Notes: generated from the sequence alone by a model not told the origin. Shown: positions 9,442-18,872, counted from the stretch's first letter. The stretch is DNA of 64,000 bases from Sedimenticola sp. (GCA_027068915.1 JAMOLT010000020.1:32968-96967), one strand, 5' to 3'. Numbers and translations are program-made.

Positions 9442-10665
9442 TTATGGCTTGGCATGGTGGGGATCAGCAACCTCATCAGACAGGGTGGCAGGCAGAAAAC
9501 GCAGCATGCGAATACCAATGAAGGTCAATAACAATACCAGAGCGACGCCTCCAAGTCCCAGCAGAAACTCGGGCAGGCTTGGTGCATACAACATAGGCTG
9601 GCCGTTAACTCCATCAAAGAACCCGCTGGCAATAATGGTCTTGCCCGGAAACATGGCCATGGGGAACGCCTGCCCGCCGATAACGATGACATAAACTGTG
9701 GCAAATCCTCCCAGGATCACCAGCGTGGCAGCAGCAATAATTCCCCCCCGCGTATTGCCCAGCCCCGGATGATAAATGATCCCCAGGGGAATCAGGCAGC
9801 CGGCAAGCACCCAGCCACCCCAGAACAACAGCGTGTATATTCCTCCATCCTTGAGGATAAAGGCTTCATAGGCATGATTTTCCGTGCCATACAGATTGGC
9901 CAGATGATAGACCAAAGTAAAATACAGTACCGCCGCCACGAATACGCCCAGCAGGTTTTTCAGCCGTTTCAGCAGCGCAGCGCCAAGTTCCCGCCCATCG
10001 GCCTTAAAGACAAACATCAGCACCAGCAGGTAAACAGCCAGCCCGTAGGCAAATGACATGATTACAAACATCGGTGCGAGGATGGCGGCATCATAACCCT
10101 GGCGGGCAACCAGGAAGCCGAAGATAGAACCGGTACCTGTGGTCAGTAGCAAACGCCATACAAAAGCAAAGATGCCTATCGGCTTGTACCAGGCCTTCAT
10201 GCGGCGATCCATCATGAACCAGATATAAACCGCCACGATGGCAAAAAAACCGGTGTAGAGATAGATGTTCCAGGCAAATATGGACTTGAAATTGTAGTGC
10301 GTCATGGCAACCAGCAATCTGCCGGGCTGACCAAGATCGAGAACCAGCACAGCAAGGCCCCCAGCCAGTAACGCAATGGCCAAAAGGGCAGAAAGCCTGC
10401 CCAGAGGCTTGTACACCTTTTTTCCGAAAGCCGTGCCAATGGAAGCAATATTGAGCGCCCCGGAAGCGGCGACAATAAGAAATATGGCGAACACATGCGG
10501 TATGCCCCAAACAACCTGGTTAGTCATCCCTGTGACCCAGTGGCCATTGTGCTCCATATAATATACGGCACCACCAGCTATGGCGACGATACTTCCCAGC
10601 ACCGCGAGCATGCCCCAGTAACGAGGACTATCTATGCCCCATTCGCTGAAGTGAATCTTTTTCAT
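9442..10665 (-). CDS. dsrP: DsrP, NrfD/PsrC-family integral membrane subunit
   Basis: About 407 residues with roughly ten hydrophobic segments and short loops, as in polysulfide-reductase-type quinone-interacting subunits. In the DsrMKJOP complex it links the periplasmic DsrJ/DsrO to the quinone pool. The ATG at 10665 is taken because AGGTGG sits 8 nt upstream; a GTG 12 bp earlier has no ribosome site. It directly follows dsrO (gap 27 bp) and precedes the internal terminator-like hairpin. Confidence 0.93.
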   Translation of the reverse strand: MKKIHFSEWGIDSPRYWGMLAVLGSIVAIAGGAVYYMEHNGHWVTGMTNQVVWGIPHVFAIFLIVAASGALNIASIGTAFGKKVYKPLGRLSALLAIALLAGGLAVLVLDLGQPGRLLVAMTHYNFKSIFAWNIYLYTGFFAIVAVYIWFMMDRRMKAWYKPIGIFAFVWRLLLTTGTGSIFGFLVARQGYDAAILAPMFVIMSFAYGLAVYLLVLMFVFKADGRELGAALLKRLKNLLGVFVAAVLYFTLVYHLANLYGTENHAYEAFILKDGGIYTLLFWGGWVLAGCLIPLGIIYHPGLGNTRGGIIAAATLVILGGFATVYVIVIGGQAFPMAMFPGKTIIASGFFDGVNGQPMLYAPSLPEFLLGLGGVALVLLLTFIGIRMLRFLPATLSDEVADPHHAKP

Positions 10666-10692
10666 TACTTCACCCACCTAATCAAAATCAGT

Positions 10693-11460
10693 TCAGACAT
10701 TGCTGTAGCGTATGCCGGTGTTCAATTTCAGATCCGCACGGATCTGGACACTGGGATATTTTTTCAACGCCCGGGACACTGCGCTTTCAGGATCGTTCAA
10801 ATCACCAAACACAATCGCCTGATGCTTGCAGGCGTCCTGGCAGGCCGTGGTGCTCTCGCCATTGTCCAGACGATGTACGCAAAGGTTGCAACTTTCCACG
10901 CATCCCTTTCCACGAGGCGTGTGGGTCAGCTTTTCGGCTACTTCGGCATGAATGAAAGAACGCGCCTTGTAAGGGCAGGCCATCATGCAATACCGGCAAC
11001 CAATGCAGATATGACGATCCACCATCACGATGCCATCCGCTCGGCGGAAAGAGGCGCCCGTGGGACAAACATCGACACAGGGCGGCTTTTCACAATGCTG
11101 GCACATCATGGGCAAGTTGGTGATCTTGCCGGAGAGATTGTCCTTCAGTTTGACCTGCCGTATCCAACGGGGGCGCTGACGCTCCCAGTGCGCTTCATCC
11201 GCTCCTTCGGGCATATCCACCAGATCCAGGCCATTTTCCTTGTCACAGGCAGTTACGCAATCATTGCAGCCATCGGCGCATTTGTTGGCATCGATGAGCA
11301 TACCCCAGCGTATTTCTCCGCTTACCGCTTCTGCCCTCGGGGCAGCAGCTGCTGGCAAGGCATGCAGCATGACTCCGGGCGCAATGGCGACAGCCGCAGC
11401 GCTAGCCGTTTTCTTCAGAAATACCCGACGCCCTTGCTGTTCTGTTCTGGACATAGTCAT
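10693..11460 (-). CDS. dsrO: DsrO, periplasmic Tat-exported ferredoxin-like subunit
   Basis: A 255-residue protein with a twin-arginine leader (GRRVFLKKTAS followed by a hydrophobic stretch and AAAAP). Four cysteine clusters follow, for example CADGCNDCVTAC, CQHCEKPPCVDVCP and CIGCRYCMMACP, giving binding sites for several 4Fe-4S clusters. It passes electrons between DsrJ and DsrP in the DsrMKJOP complex. The ATG at 11460 overlaps the dsrJ stop (ATGA). An ATG at 11454 has the better-spaced GGAG (8 nt) and could be the true start. Confidence 0.95.
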   Translation of the reverse strand: MTMSRTEQQGRRVFLKKTASAAAVAIAPGVMLHALPAAAAPRAEAVSGEIRWGMLIDANKCADGCNDCVTACDKENGLDLVDMPEGADEAHWERQRPRWIRQVKLKDNLSGKITNLPMMCQHCEKPPCVDVCPTGASFRRADGIVMVDRHICIGCRYCMMACPYKARSFIHAEVAEKLTHTPRGKGCVESCNLCVHRLDNGESTTACQDACKHQAIVFGDLNDPESAVSRALKKYPSVQIRADLKLNTGIRYSNV

Positions 11461-11840
11461 TTCTCCCCGGGTACGGCGCTATGGCAACTGAAACAATCCA
11501 GGCTTGCGGCAACATACTCATGGCAACCGGCGCAAAACTGCCCTTGTGCATTCACGGGCACCGCCTTGCCGGAAGCATCTTTCCTCGCGTGACAATCGAT
11601 ACAGCCTGCAAGACTGTGCTTGCTACTGCGTATGCCCTGGTGCACGGTCAGGTCACGCTGATGCTTGATAAACTCAAAATGGTTGCGGCGCATGACAGGT
11701 GTGGGTTCCACACACTGCTCCAGCTTGTCGGCCTTGGCCGTGCCTTCTACTGCTTCACCAGCGAATGCATTGCCCGGGCCGATAGCCAGCCCAAGCATTG
11801 CGCCTGCCAGAAACAACATGATGCTGCGTATGCGAATCAT
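11457..11840 (-). CDS. dsrJ: DsrJ, periplasmic triheme cytochrome c
   Basis: A 127-residue protein with a signal peptide (MIRIRSIMLFLAGAM to AFA) and exactly three CXXCH haem sites: CIDCH, CAGCH and CFSCH. DsrJ of A. vinosum is known for one haem with unusual His/Met-His/Cys ligation; a free Cys here (EQCVEP) before the first haem site could serve as the ligand. It is part of DsrMKJOP and sits between dsrL and dsrO. Confidence 0.95.
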   Translation of the reverse strand: MIRIRSIMLFLAGAMLGLAIGPGNAFAGEAVEGTAKADKLEQCVEPTPVMRRNHFEFIKHQRDLTVHQGIRSSKHSLAGCIDCHARKDASGKAVPVNAQGQFCAGCHEYVAASLDCFSCHSAVPGEK

Positions 11841-11861
11841 GAAAAAAGCCTCTGCTCCGGT

Positions 11862-13811
11862 TTACTCACCAAGCCCCATTTGAATATACCCGGTAGGGCA
11901 TACATCGTGGCAAATGTGGCAGCCAATGCAACGCGTATAATCCGTGGCCACATAGCGGCCGGTGGTCGCCTGGTCTTTGGGTACGCGATAGACCGCGTCC
12001 TGAGGACAATAGATAACGCAGTTGTCGCATTCAAAGCACAGACCGCAGCTCATGCAGCGGTCAGCTTCCTTTTGCGCAGTTTCCTCATCCAGACCCTGCA
12101 TACGCTCCTTAAAATGTCCGAGAACTTCATCCGCACTGGGCACGTTTTCGCTGCGCTTGTACCGGGGGGTGATCTTAAAGTGCCCCAGGAACAGTTCATC
12201 ACTACCGATAATTTCGGCGAAAGAGCGATCTTCGTAATTATGTACCGCATAGTTAGAGGAATACGTTCCCCTCTGATCACCTGCATTTGGGTCAAAATGC
12301 TCGGGATCCAATCCGGCTTCGTGCATTTTTTCCAGCAAATCAAAGTAGTGCACATCCACTTTGGGACGCTTCTTGATTTCCTGCCCCTTGAGGAAAGTAT
12401 CCACAGATTCCGCCGCAACCCAGGCCTGACCGATGGCAGTGGTCAGCAAATGCGGACGAACAATGTCGCCAATGGCAAAATGGTTCGGCTTGTCCTTAAG
12501 CTGATAGTTGTTGGTGGTATCCATCAGGCCACGACCATTGTCAAAGCTATCCAGACCACTCAGATCACCGCCCTGGCCAATTGCCGCAACGATGATGTCA
12601 GCTTCCAGCACACGCTCGGTTCCCTCTATGGGCACAGGGGTCATGCCATCCATGGTGCAATCACAAACCTTCAGCCCGGTAGCGCGGCCATCTTCGCCCT
12701 TGATCACTTCCAGAGGCATGACGCCATCCAGAATGGTTACGCCCTCCTGGATGGCATCATGAATCTCATGCTCTGCAGCCATCATGTTTTCTTTGGTGAA
12801 CAGGGAGGTCAGGGTCGCATCCACCGGCTCACGTCCGGCAACAAGCGCTTCATCCTGATCCAGATTGCTGTCATGTACTACATCTTCCGGATTGCCGGGC
12901 ATGGCGGCATTGGTGCCAATGCGACGAGCAACGGAAACCACGTCAATGGAGGTATCACCACCACCTACACAAATCAGCTTCTTGCCGGTCACCTTCATGC
13001 GGCCTTCATTGAAAGCCTTGAGGTAGGCAACACCAGTTACGCAGTTGGGAGTGCCTTCCCAACCATCTACAGGCAATGCACGGCCAGTCCAGCAGCCTAC
13101 TGCCCAGATAATGGCATCATGATCGTTCTCCAGACTCTCGACGCTAATGTCCTTGCCAACCCGCGTGTTGAAACGGACGTCAACACCCATATCCACAATG
13201 CGCTGGTTTTCGGCAGCCAGCTTGTCGCGGGGAACGCGATAGTTGGGAATACCGTAGCGCATCATGCCACCGAGCTCCGACTGGGCCTCGAATACGGTCA
13301 CGCCATGCCCCATACGGCGCAGTTGATACGCAGCAGCCATGCCGCCCGGGCCACCACCAATCACGGCGACCTTCTTGCCGGTATCCTTGCCGGCTTCAAA
13401 GGTGTAGCCGTTTTCCAGGCCTTTGTCACCAATAAACTGTTCAATGGAATTGATGCCGACATAGTCTTCCACCACATTCCGGTTACAGCCGTCCTGGCAG
13501 GGCGCAGGACATACACGGCCCATCATGGAAGGAAAAGGATTGGACTCGGTGGCGCGGCGAAATGCGTACTCTTCCTTCTCTACGCCTTCCACAGGTTTTT
13601 CGATGCCACGTACAATCGACAACCAGCCGCGAACATCGTGGCCGGAAGGGCAGCTGCCCTGGCATGGAGGAGTTTCATGCACATAGGTGGGACATTTGTG
13701 TGAAGTGTCATAGTTGAAAATGTCGTCGGTCCAGTCATCCCACTTGTTCTGGCCTTCTTCAAACCGACGCCAGGTAACGTTCTTTGCCATTTCATCACTA
13801 GGAGTTGCCAT
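11862..13811 (-). CDS. dsrL: DsrL, NAD(P)H-dependent flavin Fe-S oxidoreductase
   Basis: A 649-residue cytoplasmic protein related to the small subunit of glutamate synthase. The N-terminal part has cysteines CPTYVHETPPCQGSCPSG for Fe-S binding. A FAD dinucleotide motif GGGPGGMAAAYQLR lies near residue 185 and a second nucleotide site (ICVGGGDTSIDV) near 315. A C-terminal double ferredoxin region has CMSCGLCFECDNC and CIGCHICHDVCP. In sulfur oxidisers DsrL accepts electrons from DsrAB and passes them to NAD(P)+. ATG at 13811 has GGAGAG 5 nt upstream; an in-frame GTG 6 bp earlier is less likely. Confidence 0.95.
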   Translation of the reverse strand: MATPSDEMAKNVTWRRFEEGQNKWDDWTDDIFNYDTSHKCPTYVHETPPCQGSCPSGHDVRGWLSIVRGIEKPVEGVEKEEYAFRRATESNPFPSMMGRVCPAPCQDGCNRNVVEDYVGINSIEQFIGDKGLENGYTFEAGKDTGKKVAVIGGGPGGMAAAYQLRRMGHGVTVFEAQSELGGMMRYGIPNYRVPRDKLAAENQRIVDMGVDVRFNTRVGKDISVESLENDHDAIIWAVGCWTGRALPVDGWEGTPNCVTGVAYLKAFNEGRMKVTGKKLICVGGGDTSIDVVSVARRIGTNAAMPGNPEDVVHDSNLDQDEALVAGREPVDATLTSLFTKENMMAAEHEIHDAIQEGVTILDGVMPLEVIKGEDGRATGLKVCDCTMDGMTPVPIEGTERVLEADIIVAAIGQGGDLSGLDSFDNGRGLMDTTNNYQLKDKPNHFAIGDIVRPHLLTTAIGQAWVAAESVDTFLKGQEIKKRPKVDVHYFDLLEKMHEAGLDPEHFDPNAGDQRGTYSSNYAVHNYEDRSFAEIIGSDELFLGHFKITPRYKRSENVPSADEVLGHFKERMQGLDEETAQKEADRCMSCGLCFECDNCVIYCPQDAVYRVPKDQATTGRYVATDYTRCIGCHICHDVCPTGYIQMGLGE

Positions 13812-13882
13812 TGTCACTCTCCAAAACCAGTTAAAACTGTTACCCTTTCGGGAGGATTATTTTGTTGCGAAAGGCCGCCTGC

Positions 13883-15418
13883 TCAGGCGGCATCTTCCTC
13901 GGATTCGTCTTCTTCGCCTTCGCTGTTCTGCCCGGTAAGGATCAGGGCATTGGATACCAGCTGATGCACGCTGACAATCTGATCCATCTCAAAACCATAG
14001 TAAGGTATGACCTTGGTGAACTGCGACTTGCAGATGGCACAGATTGCCGCCATATGGGTAACCCCATACTCTTCGGTAACGCTTTTCAATGCTTCCATTC
14101 TGGGCTTGGCACCCTTGACGCGAAGTTCCATGAGGTCGTCGGTGAGCAGGCCACCGCCACCGCCGCAACAGAAGGTCGCTTCGCGGATGGTGTCTTCCGG
14201 CATGTCCACATAGTTGTTGCAGACTGCCTTGATGACTGCCCTGGGTATGTCGAACTGTCCACCGGGCTTGTCGCCCATACGGGTCGCCCGCGCCACATTG
14301 CAAGAATCATGAAAGGTGAGCACCATATCATCGTTCAGGGACTTGTCGATATTCAGTGTGCCCTTTTCGATCTCATCCAGGGTGAATTCCAGGATGTGCT
14401 GGGGCACAGGATAATTCTTGTCCAGGAAATCAAACGGCCCCGCTAGAGTATTCAGGAACGCATAGGCCACGCGCCAGGCATGGCCGCACTCCCCAAAAAT
14501 AATGCGCTTTACACCCAGTTCCAGTGCAGCTTCACGGATCCGCAGGGAAACCTTGCGCATGTTCTCGTAGGAGCCAATGAACATGCCGAAGTTGGCCGCC
14601 TCCGATGCCTTGGAGCTCACGGTCCAGGAAACACCCGCTTCATGGAATACTTTGCCATAACCGATGAGGCCATCGACATGAGGCTCGGCGAAAAAATCTG
14701 CAGAAGGAGTAACCAGCAGGATATCTGCTCCCTTTACGTCCATGGGGTACTTGACTTCCACACCAGTTTCGTCAAAAACATCTTCCTCGAGACCTTCCAG
14801 GGTGTCTTCGAGAGCTGGTCCGGGAAGACCCAGGTTGTTACCAATGCGGTAGACCTTGCCGATGATCTCGTTGGAGTATTTGTCACCAACACCGATACGA
14901 TCCATTATCTCCCGCGCGGCCATGGAGATTTCTGCGGTATCAATACCATAGGGGCAAAACACCGAGCAACGACGACACTGCGAACACTGGTGAAAGTAGT
15001 TATACCAGTCATCCAGCACTTCCTGGGTAAAGTCGGTTGCACCTACCAGTTTGGGAAAGAATTTGCCCGCAAGGGTAAAGTAACGGCGATACACCTTGCG
15101 CATCAGGTCCTGGCGGGCAACAGGCATATTCTTGGGGTCTTTGGTTCCCAGATAATAATGGCATTTGTCGGTGCAGGCCCCGCACTTTACGCAGGAATCC
15201 ATATACACTTTCAGGGAGCGATACTTGCCCAGCATGTCCCCCATGGCTTCAATGGCCTGCTCCTGCCAGTTGTCCACCAGTTCGCCCGGAAAACCCAGGG
15301 CTTCCTGAAACTCCGGTTTCGCCTTGAAGGTTTCCAGGTGTGCCATGGTGCCTGGTTCTATTTTTGGAACCTCTGGATATTCCTGGAGCTCGGGAACTTC
15401 AAATTTCGCTTTTGCCAT
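13883..15418 (-). CDS. dsrK: DsrK, heterodisulfide reductase-like catalytic subunit
   Basis: A 511-residue cytoplasmic protein. It has two ferredoxin motifs (CVKCGACTDKCHYYLG and CSQCRRCSVFCPYG) and two cysteine-rich CCG-type domains, including FCCGGGGGLLTDD and the later CAICKSQF, where HdrD-like proteins hold their special 4Fe-4S cluster. It is thought to act on DsrC trisulfide or disulfide together with the DsrM cytochrome b. The C-terminus is strongly acidic (SEGEEDESEEDAA). It lies 40 bp after dsrM. Confidence 0.95.
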   Translation of the reverse strand: MAKAKFEVPELQEYPEVPKIEPGTMAHLETFKAKPEFQEALGFPGELVDNWQEQAIEAMGDMLGKYRSLKVYMDSCVKCGACTDKCHYYLGTKDPKNMPVARQDLMRKVYRRYFTLAGKFFPKLVGATDFTQEVLDDWYNYFHQCSQCRRCSVFCPYGIDTAEISMAAREIMDRIGVGDKYSNEIIGKVYRIGNNLGLPGPALEDTLEGLEEDVFDETGVEVKYPMDVKGADILLVTPSADFFAEPHVDGLIGYGKVFHEAGVSWTVSSKASEAANFGMFIGSYENMRKVSLRIREAALELGVKRIIFGECGHAWRVAYAFLNTLAGPFDFLDKNYPVPQHILEFTLDEIEKGTLNIDKSLNDDMVLTFHDSCNVARATRMGDKPGGQFDIPRAVIKAVCNNYVDMPEDTIREATFCCGGGGGLLTDDLMELRVKGAKPRMEALKSVTEEYGVTHMAAICAICKSQFTKVIPYYGFEMDQIVSVHQLVSNALILTGQNSEGEEDESEEDAA

Positions 15419-15458
15419 GAGCTGAACCTATTGCCTCTTTACCAATGCCGTACAGTTA

Positions 15459-16184
15459 TCAGGAGTTTTCTTCTAATTTTCTCGCCCAATCCGCCAAATG
15501 GCGTTTTTCCCGGGGGTTATCAACCTGGTTGCGGGTCGGGCTGAAAAACACGCCCACTCCATGCAGCAACTTGCTGTAAGGAAAAATGATCATCAGCACC
15601 GCCACCAGGAACAGATGTACCACAAGCAGCAAGTCAGACGGCAGCGGCTTCCAGTCGAAAGTCAACAGGCCCAGGGTAAAACTCTTGAGACCGACAACAT
15701 CGACATGGGAAACAAACGTCATGGACGCTCCGCTGATGCCGATCAGCACCAGCAACGCCAGAATCAGATGATCAGATGGCGCGCTGATATAACGCACACG
15801 ATCAATAACAAAACGGCGCGCCCACAATCCCAACAAACCGGCAATCATGGCAAATGCTGCGTACTTGCCAAAGGGCTGCACAAGTTCGATCACTGTCGGA
15901 ACGGGATTGATGAAGTAGCGCAGGTGGCGCAGCAACACCAGCAACAGCCCTAAGTGAAACAGCACACCCAGCAGCCACAACAGCTTGTTGCTTTTGAACA
16001 GACTTTCAAAAAACGCCACTTCCCGGAACATCCGCAGAACCACACCGCCTTTGGTCACAGGCGCCGGGGTCGTAGCAATCTTGAGGGGTGCTGGAACCTT
16101 GGCATAAACCCAAATACGATACGCCAGCCCGGTAATCAGGATAACCGTGGCCACATAGAAAAGCACTGTGATAGCAAGCGACAT
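15459..16184 (-). CDS. dsrM: DsrM, membrane cytochrome b of the DsrMKJOP complex
   Basis: A 241-residue protein with about five membrane helices, starting MSLAITVLFYVATVILI, of the NarI/HdrE-like gamma-subunit family. Histidines that may bind haem b include FHLGLLLVLLRH. It exchanges electrons between quinone and the DsrK subunit. dsrK follows after 40 bp. Upstream, the gap to dsrC holds a strong hairpin. Confidence 0.94.
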   Translation of the reverse strand: MSLAITVLFYVATVILITGLAYRIWVYAKVPAPLKIATTPAPVTKGGVVLRMFREVAFFESLFKSNKLLWLLGVLFHLGLLLVLLRHLRYFINPVPTVIELVQPFGKYAAFAMIAGLLGLWARRFVIDRVRYISAPSDHLILALLVLIGISGASMTFVSHVDVVGLKSFTLGLLTFDWKPLPSDLLLVVHLFLVAVLMIIFPYSKLLHGVGVFFSPTRNQVDNPREKRHLADWARKLEENS

Positions 16185-16218
16185 ATTTTGAAAAACTCTT
16201 TCAGATTTCGGAGAAACC

Positions 16219-16244
16219 GGGAAGGCAGCCGCGACCGCCTTCCC
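16219..16244 (-). other. RNA hairpin in the dsrC-dsrM intergenic gap
   Basis: GGGAAGGC and GCCTTCCC form an 8-bp perfect stem around a 10-nt loop, and flanking ACCG/CGGT can extend it. There is no T run on either side, so it is not a standard terminator. It sits 18 bp after the dsrC stop, where it could protect the dsrC message from 3' decay. That function is inferred from position. Confidence 0.6.
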
Positions 16245-16261
16245 ACCGGTTCAATCTGTGA

Positions 16262-16594
16262 TCAAACACAGCCCGTCGGCTTGGGCAGGCCGGCATAACG
16301 GCAGGCCTGTTTACCAGGACCATAAGGGAACAGTCCATACAGGTATTTGCTATTGCCCTTTTCCTTGCCCAGGCGTTTGCCTACAGCCTTGGTCAACACG
16401 CGTACCGCCGGAGCAATCTGGTATTCTTCATAGTATTCACGCAGAAAATTGATGATGTCCCAGTGATCGTCAGTGAGCTCCAGGTCATCTTCTTTCGCCA
16501 TCATCTCGGCAACACCAGGAACCCAGTCATTCAGGTTTACCAAGTATCCTTCTTCATCGGTTTCAAAAGTCTTACCATCTACTTCGATAGGCAT
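16262..16594 (-). CDS. dsrC: DsrC, sulfur-carrier protein with both redox cysteines
   Basis: A 110-residue protein whose C-terminal arm keeps both functional cysteines, Cys98 (KQACRYAG) and the penultimate Cys109 (PTGCV). These form the DsrC trisulfide with sulfur handled by DsrAB. The fold marker TDDHWDIINFLREYYEEY is present. In oxidisers DsrC takes persulfide sulfur from DsrEFH and delivers it to DsrAB. A second, cysteine-free DsrC homologue is encoded at 22439-22783. dsrC is flanked by longer intergenic gaps than its neighbours and by a hairpin, consistent with separate control of its abundance. Confidence 0.97.
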   Translation of the reverse strand: MPIEVDGKTFETDEEGYLVNLNDWVPGVAEMMAKEDDLELTDDHWDIINFLREYYEEYQIAPAVRVLTKAVGKRLGKEKGNSKYLYGLFPYGPGKQACRYAGLPKPTGCV

Positions 16595-16645
16595 ATTTCT
16601 ATCTCCAAAAAATCAAACCAAAAAAACATTCAGGTCGGGGACAAA

Positions 16646-16954
16646 TCAAACCCAGGCCTGAACCTTGTCATTCGCGTCAACCAGATCAACAAAACCCGCA
16701 TAGTCCACGACTTCCACGCCATCGATGATGCGAGATTCATCCAAACCCCGGGCCTTGTAATCAGGGCCCAGCACATAAACCTTCCTGTCACCGGCAACAG
16801 ATGCAATCATGTTTTCGACAGCAGTGCCCTTGAGTGCAGCATAAACAGCATCTTCATACAGCAGTATGGCGGAACCAGCCCTGGACAAGCGCAAACAGCT
16901 TTCCAGGGAGTTTTTCTCGAAAGGCGATTTATTTACGGTGTGCAGATCGCTCAT
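16646..16954 (-). CDS. dsrH: DsrH, subunit of the DsrEFH sulfur transferase
   Basis: A 102-residue TusB/DsrH-family protein with the conserved Cys in LESCLRLSRAG. The ATG at 16954 is chosen because AAGGAG lies 7 nt upstream and the overlapping longer frame runs back into dsrF. With DsrE and DsrF it forms the hexameric DsrEFH complex that passes persulfide to DsrC. It starts 10 bp after dsrF. Confidence 0.93.
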   Translation of the reverse strand: MSDLHTVNKSPFEKNSLESCLRLSRAGSAILLYEDAVYAALKGTAVENMIASVAGDRKVYVLGPDYKARGLDESRIIDGVEVVDYAGFVDLVDANDKVQAWV

Positions 16955-16964
16955 TACTATCTCC

Positions 16965-17372
16965 TTAGAAACTGAATACGACGTCAGATTCAGCAAGCAG
17001 CTCTGCCACTTTCTCAGAATCGACGACTTCCACAATATTGTCCACAGACTCTTCGGTCTCCCAGTCTTCCCACTCTACCTGCACCAGGTCATCCGCAGTA
17101 AGACCCCGGGCTTCCAGAGAAGCCTTGTCCACATACATGTGGCGTACTTCGTAATCGCCAAGCGTACGATAGGTGGGTGAGAAGTTCTTCATGCCAATAC
17201 CGGCGGTATCCTGACCTTTGGTCAGCTCATACACGCCATCATCGGCAAACATCAGACTGACGTTCTGCTCGAATGCAGCCGAAATCAGTACAACTTCCAG
17301 CGATTCCCAAGCGTAAATAGTGCCATAGGGCGCACGGCGATTGAGGAACATGAAATTCTTTGTTTCAGACAT
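16965..17372 (-). CDS. dsrF: DsrF, subunit of the DsrEFH sulfur transferase
   Basis: A 135-residue TusC/DsrF-like protein (NFMFLNRRAPYGTIYAWE near the start). It has no cysteine, as usual for DsrF, so it is likely structural in the DsrEFH complex. It lies 14 bp after dsrE and 10 bp before dsrH. Confidence 0.93.
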   Translation of the reverse strand: MSETKNFMFLNRRAPYGTIYAWESLEVVLISAAFEQNVSLMFADDGVYELTKGQDTAGIGMKNFSPTYRTLGDYEVRHMYVDKASLEARGLTADDLVQVEWEDWETEESVDNIVEVVDSEKVAELLAESDVVFSF

Positions 17373-17386
17373 TATTCAATCCTCCT

Positions 17387-17779
17387 TTAATCGCCGAATA
17401 CAACCAGGCGGTCACTTTGAATGGCAGCCTCTACCAATTGGCCCAGACCGGAAATACGGAACCGGGGTGCAATATTGGTTGCATCCTTTCCATTGCGCTC
17501 GGCTTCCCCATCGTCCACGATGCCGCGACGCTGGGCGGCGGCAACGCAAACCACCAGGTCAAGGTCATATTTCTCAGCCAGTTCGGTCCAGTTGTTGACG
17601 ATATTGCGATCATCCTGGGGAGGCGTGGTCAGGCGGGTGCCGTTGAGCACGCCGTCATGATAGAAAAATACCCGGAAGCACTCATGCCCTTTTTCCAGCG
17701 CAGCCTTGGTGAACTGGTAGGCAGAATCTGAAGCCTGGTGCTGGTAAGGGCCTTCATTTACTTGTATAGAAAATTTCAT
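17387..17779 (-). CDS. dsrE: DsrE, catalytic subunit of the DsrEFH sulfur transferase
   Basis: A 130-residue TusD/DsrE-family protein. The candidate persulfide-carrying cysteine lies in DLVVCVAAAQRRG, matching the active Cys of A. vinosum DsrE. The start at 17779 (MKFSIQVNEGPYQ) is chosen because it matches the family N-terminus; the longer frame extends into dsrB. The gap from dsrB is 19 bp. Confidence 0.94.
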   Translation of the reverse strand: MKFSIQVNEGPYQHQASDSAYQFTKAALEKGHECFRVFFYHDGVLNGTRLTTPPQDDRNIVNNWTELAEKYDLDLVVCVAAAQRRGIVDDGEAERNGKDATNIAPRFRISGLGQLVEAAIQSDRLVVFGD

Positions 17780-17798
17780 ACCTGGTACGACCCCCGTA

Positions 17799-18872
17799 TC
17801 AAAAGCGGATGTGCGCAGACTGGTTGAGGCTGTTGCGGCTGCCGCGCCAGTTGTCAATATGGTACTTGGTGAACGGCAGGCCGGTCAGATCAAAGAATTG
17901 CTGCCAGCCGATACGCTCTACCCACTCACCCATGCGCTCATAGTCATTGGCATTTTCCTTGTAGGCCGCCAGGATTTTTTTGACCACCCCGGCAACTTCT
18001 GGCCAACGGGGCGCATTATTGGGCAGACCGGCCGCCACCAGCTTGTGGAACATAGGCTTGGAACGGGCATTAGAGTGCTTGCCGCCAACCCATACCGCCA
18101 GCTTGGAATGCTCGGGATCGTTGATCTGCATGGGAGGACAGGGAGGGAAGCAGGCGCCGCAGCAGATGCATTTCTTCTCATCCACTTCCAGGGTGGGCTT
18201 GCCGTTTACCATAGCAGGGCGAATGGCCGCTACCGGGCAACGCGCCACAACGGAAGGACGCTCACAGGCATTTCCTACCAGGTCATGGTTGATCTTGGGC
18301 GGCTTGGTGTGCTGGATGTTGATGGCGATATCACCCTGGCCACCACAGTTAATCTGGCAGCAGGAAGTGGTGATGTGCACACGGTTGGGCATTTCCTCGA
18401 CCACAAACTCGTCGATCAGCTCGTCCATCAGGGACTTGACCACACCGGAAGCGTCGGTGCCGGGGATGTCGCAGTGCAACCAGCCCTGGGTATGAGAAAT
18501 CATGGTGACCGAGTTACCGGTACCACCGATAGGATAGCCCGCATCGTTCAGGCGTTTGATCAGGGGCTCGAGCTGAGACTCTTCGGTCACCATGTATTCG
18601 ATGTTGCCACGCATGGTGAAACGCAGATAGCCTTTGCAGAACTCGTCAGCGATATCACAAATCTCACGCAGGGTGAGGATATCCAGCTGGCGGGGAGAGG
18701 CCGCCTTTACGGTCCAGACCTCATCACCAAAGTTGGACACATGATGCAGAACGCCAGGGCGTGGGCGGTCATGATAGGCCCACTGACCATAGTTCTTGCG
18801 CAACGTGGGGTGCATATACTGGAAGCTGTCAGGCGTTCCAGATTCAATGGGCATAACAGGTGCATTTGACAT
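17799..18872 (-). CDS. dsrB: DsrB, dissimilatory sulfite reductase beta subunit (oxidative type)
   Basis: A 357-residue siroheme Fe-S protein. It has the cysteine motifs TTSCCQINCGG and ACERPSVVARCPV for cofactor binding and a ferredoxin insertion KCICCGACFPPCPP. With DsrA it forms the alpha2beta2 enzyme that, in this operon context (DsrEFH, DsrL and DsrN present), oxidises reduced sulfur to sulfite. It lies 98 bp after dsrA. Confidence 0.97.
   Translation of the reverse strand: MSNAPVMPIESGTPDSFQYMHPTLRKNYGQWAYHDRPRPGVLHHVSNFGDEVWTVKAASPRQLDILTLREICDIADEFCKGYLRFTMRGNIEYMVTEESQLEPLIKRLNDAGYPIGGTGNSVTMISHTQGWLHCDIPGTDASGVVKSLMDELIDEFVVEEMPNRVHITTSCCQINCGGQGDIAINIQHTKPPKINHDLVGNACERPSVVARCPVAAIRPAMVNGKPTLEVDEKKCICCGACFPPCPPMQINDPEHSKLAVWVGGKHSNARSKPMFHKLVAAGLPNNAPRWPEVAGVVKKILAAYKENANDYERMGEWVERIGWQQFFDLTGLPFTKYHIDNWRGSRNSLNQSAHIRF

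Noticed and set aside
11481..13703. Long open frame (740 codons) on the plus strand opposite dsrJ and dsrL
   Set aside because: It is antisense to clearly coding dsr genes with full motif content. Open antisense frames are common in GC-rich genes, and it has no ribosome site or domain.
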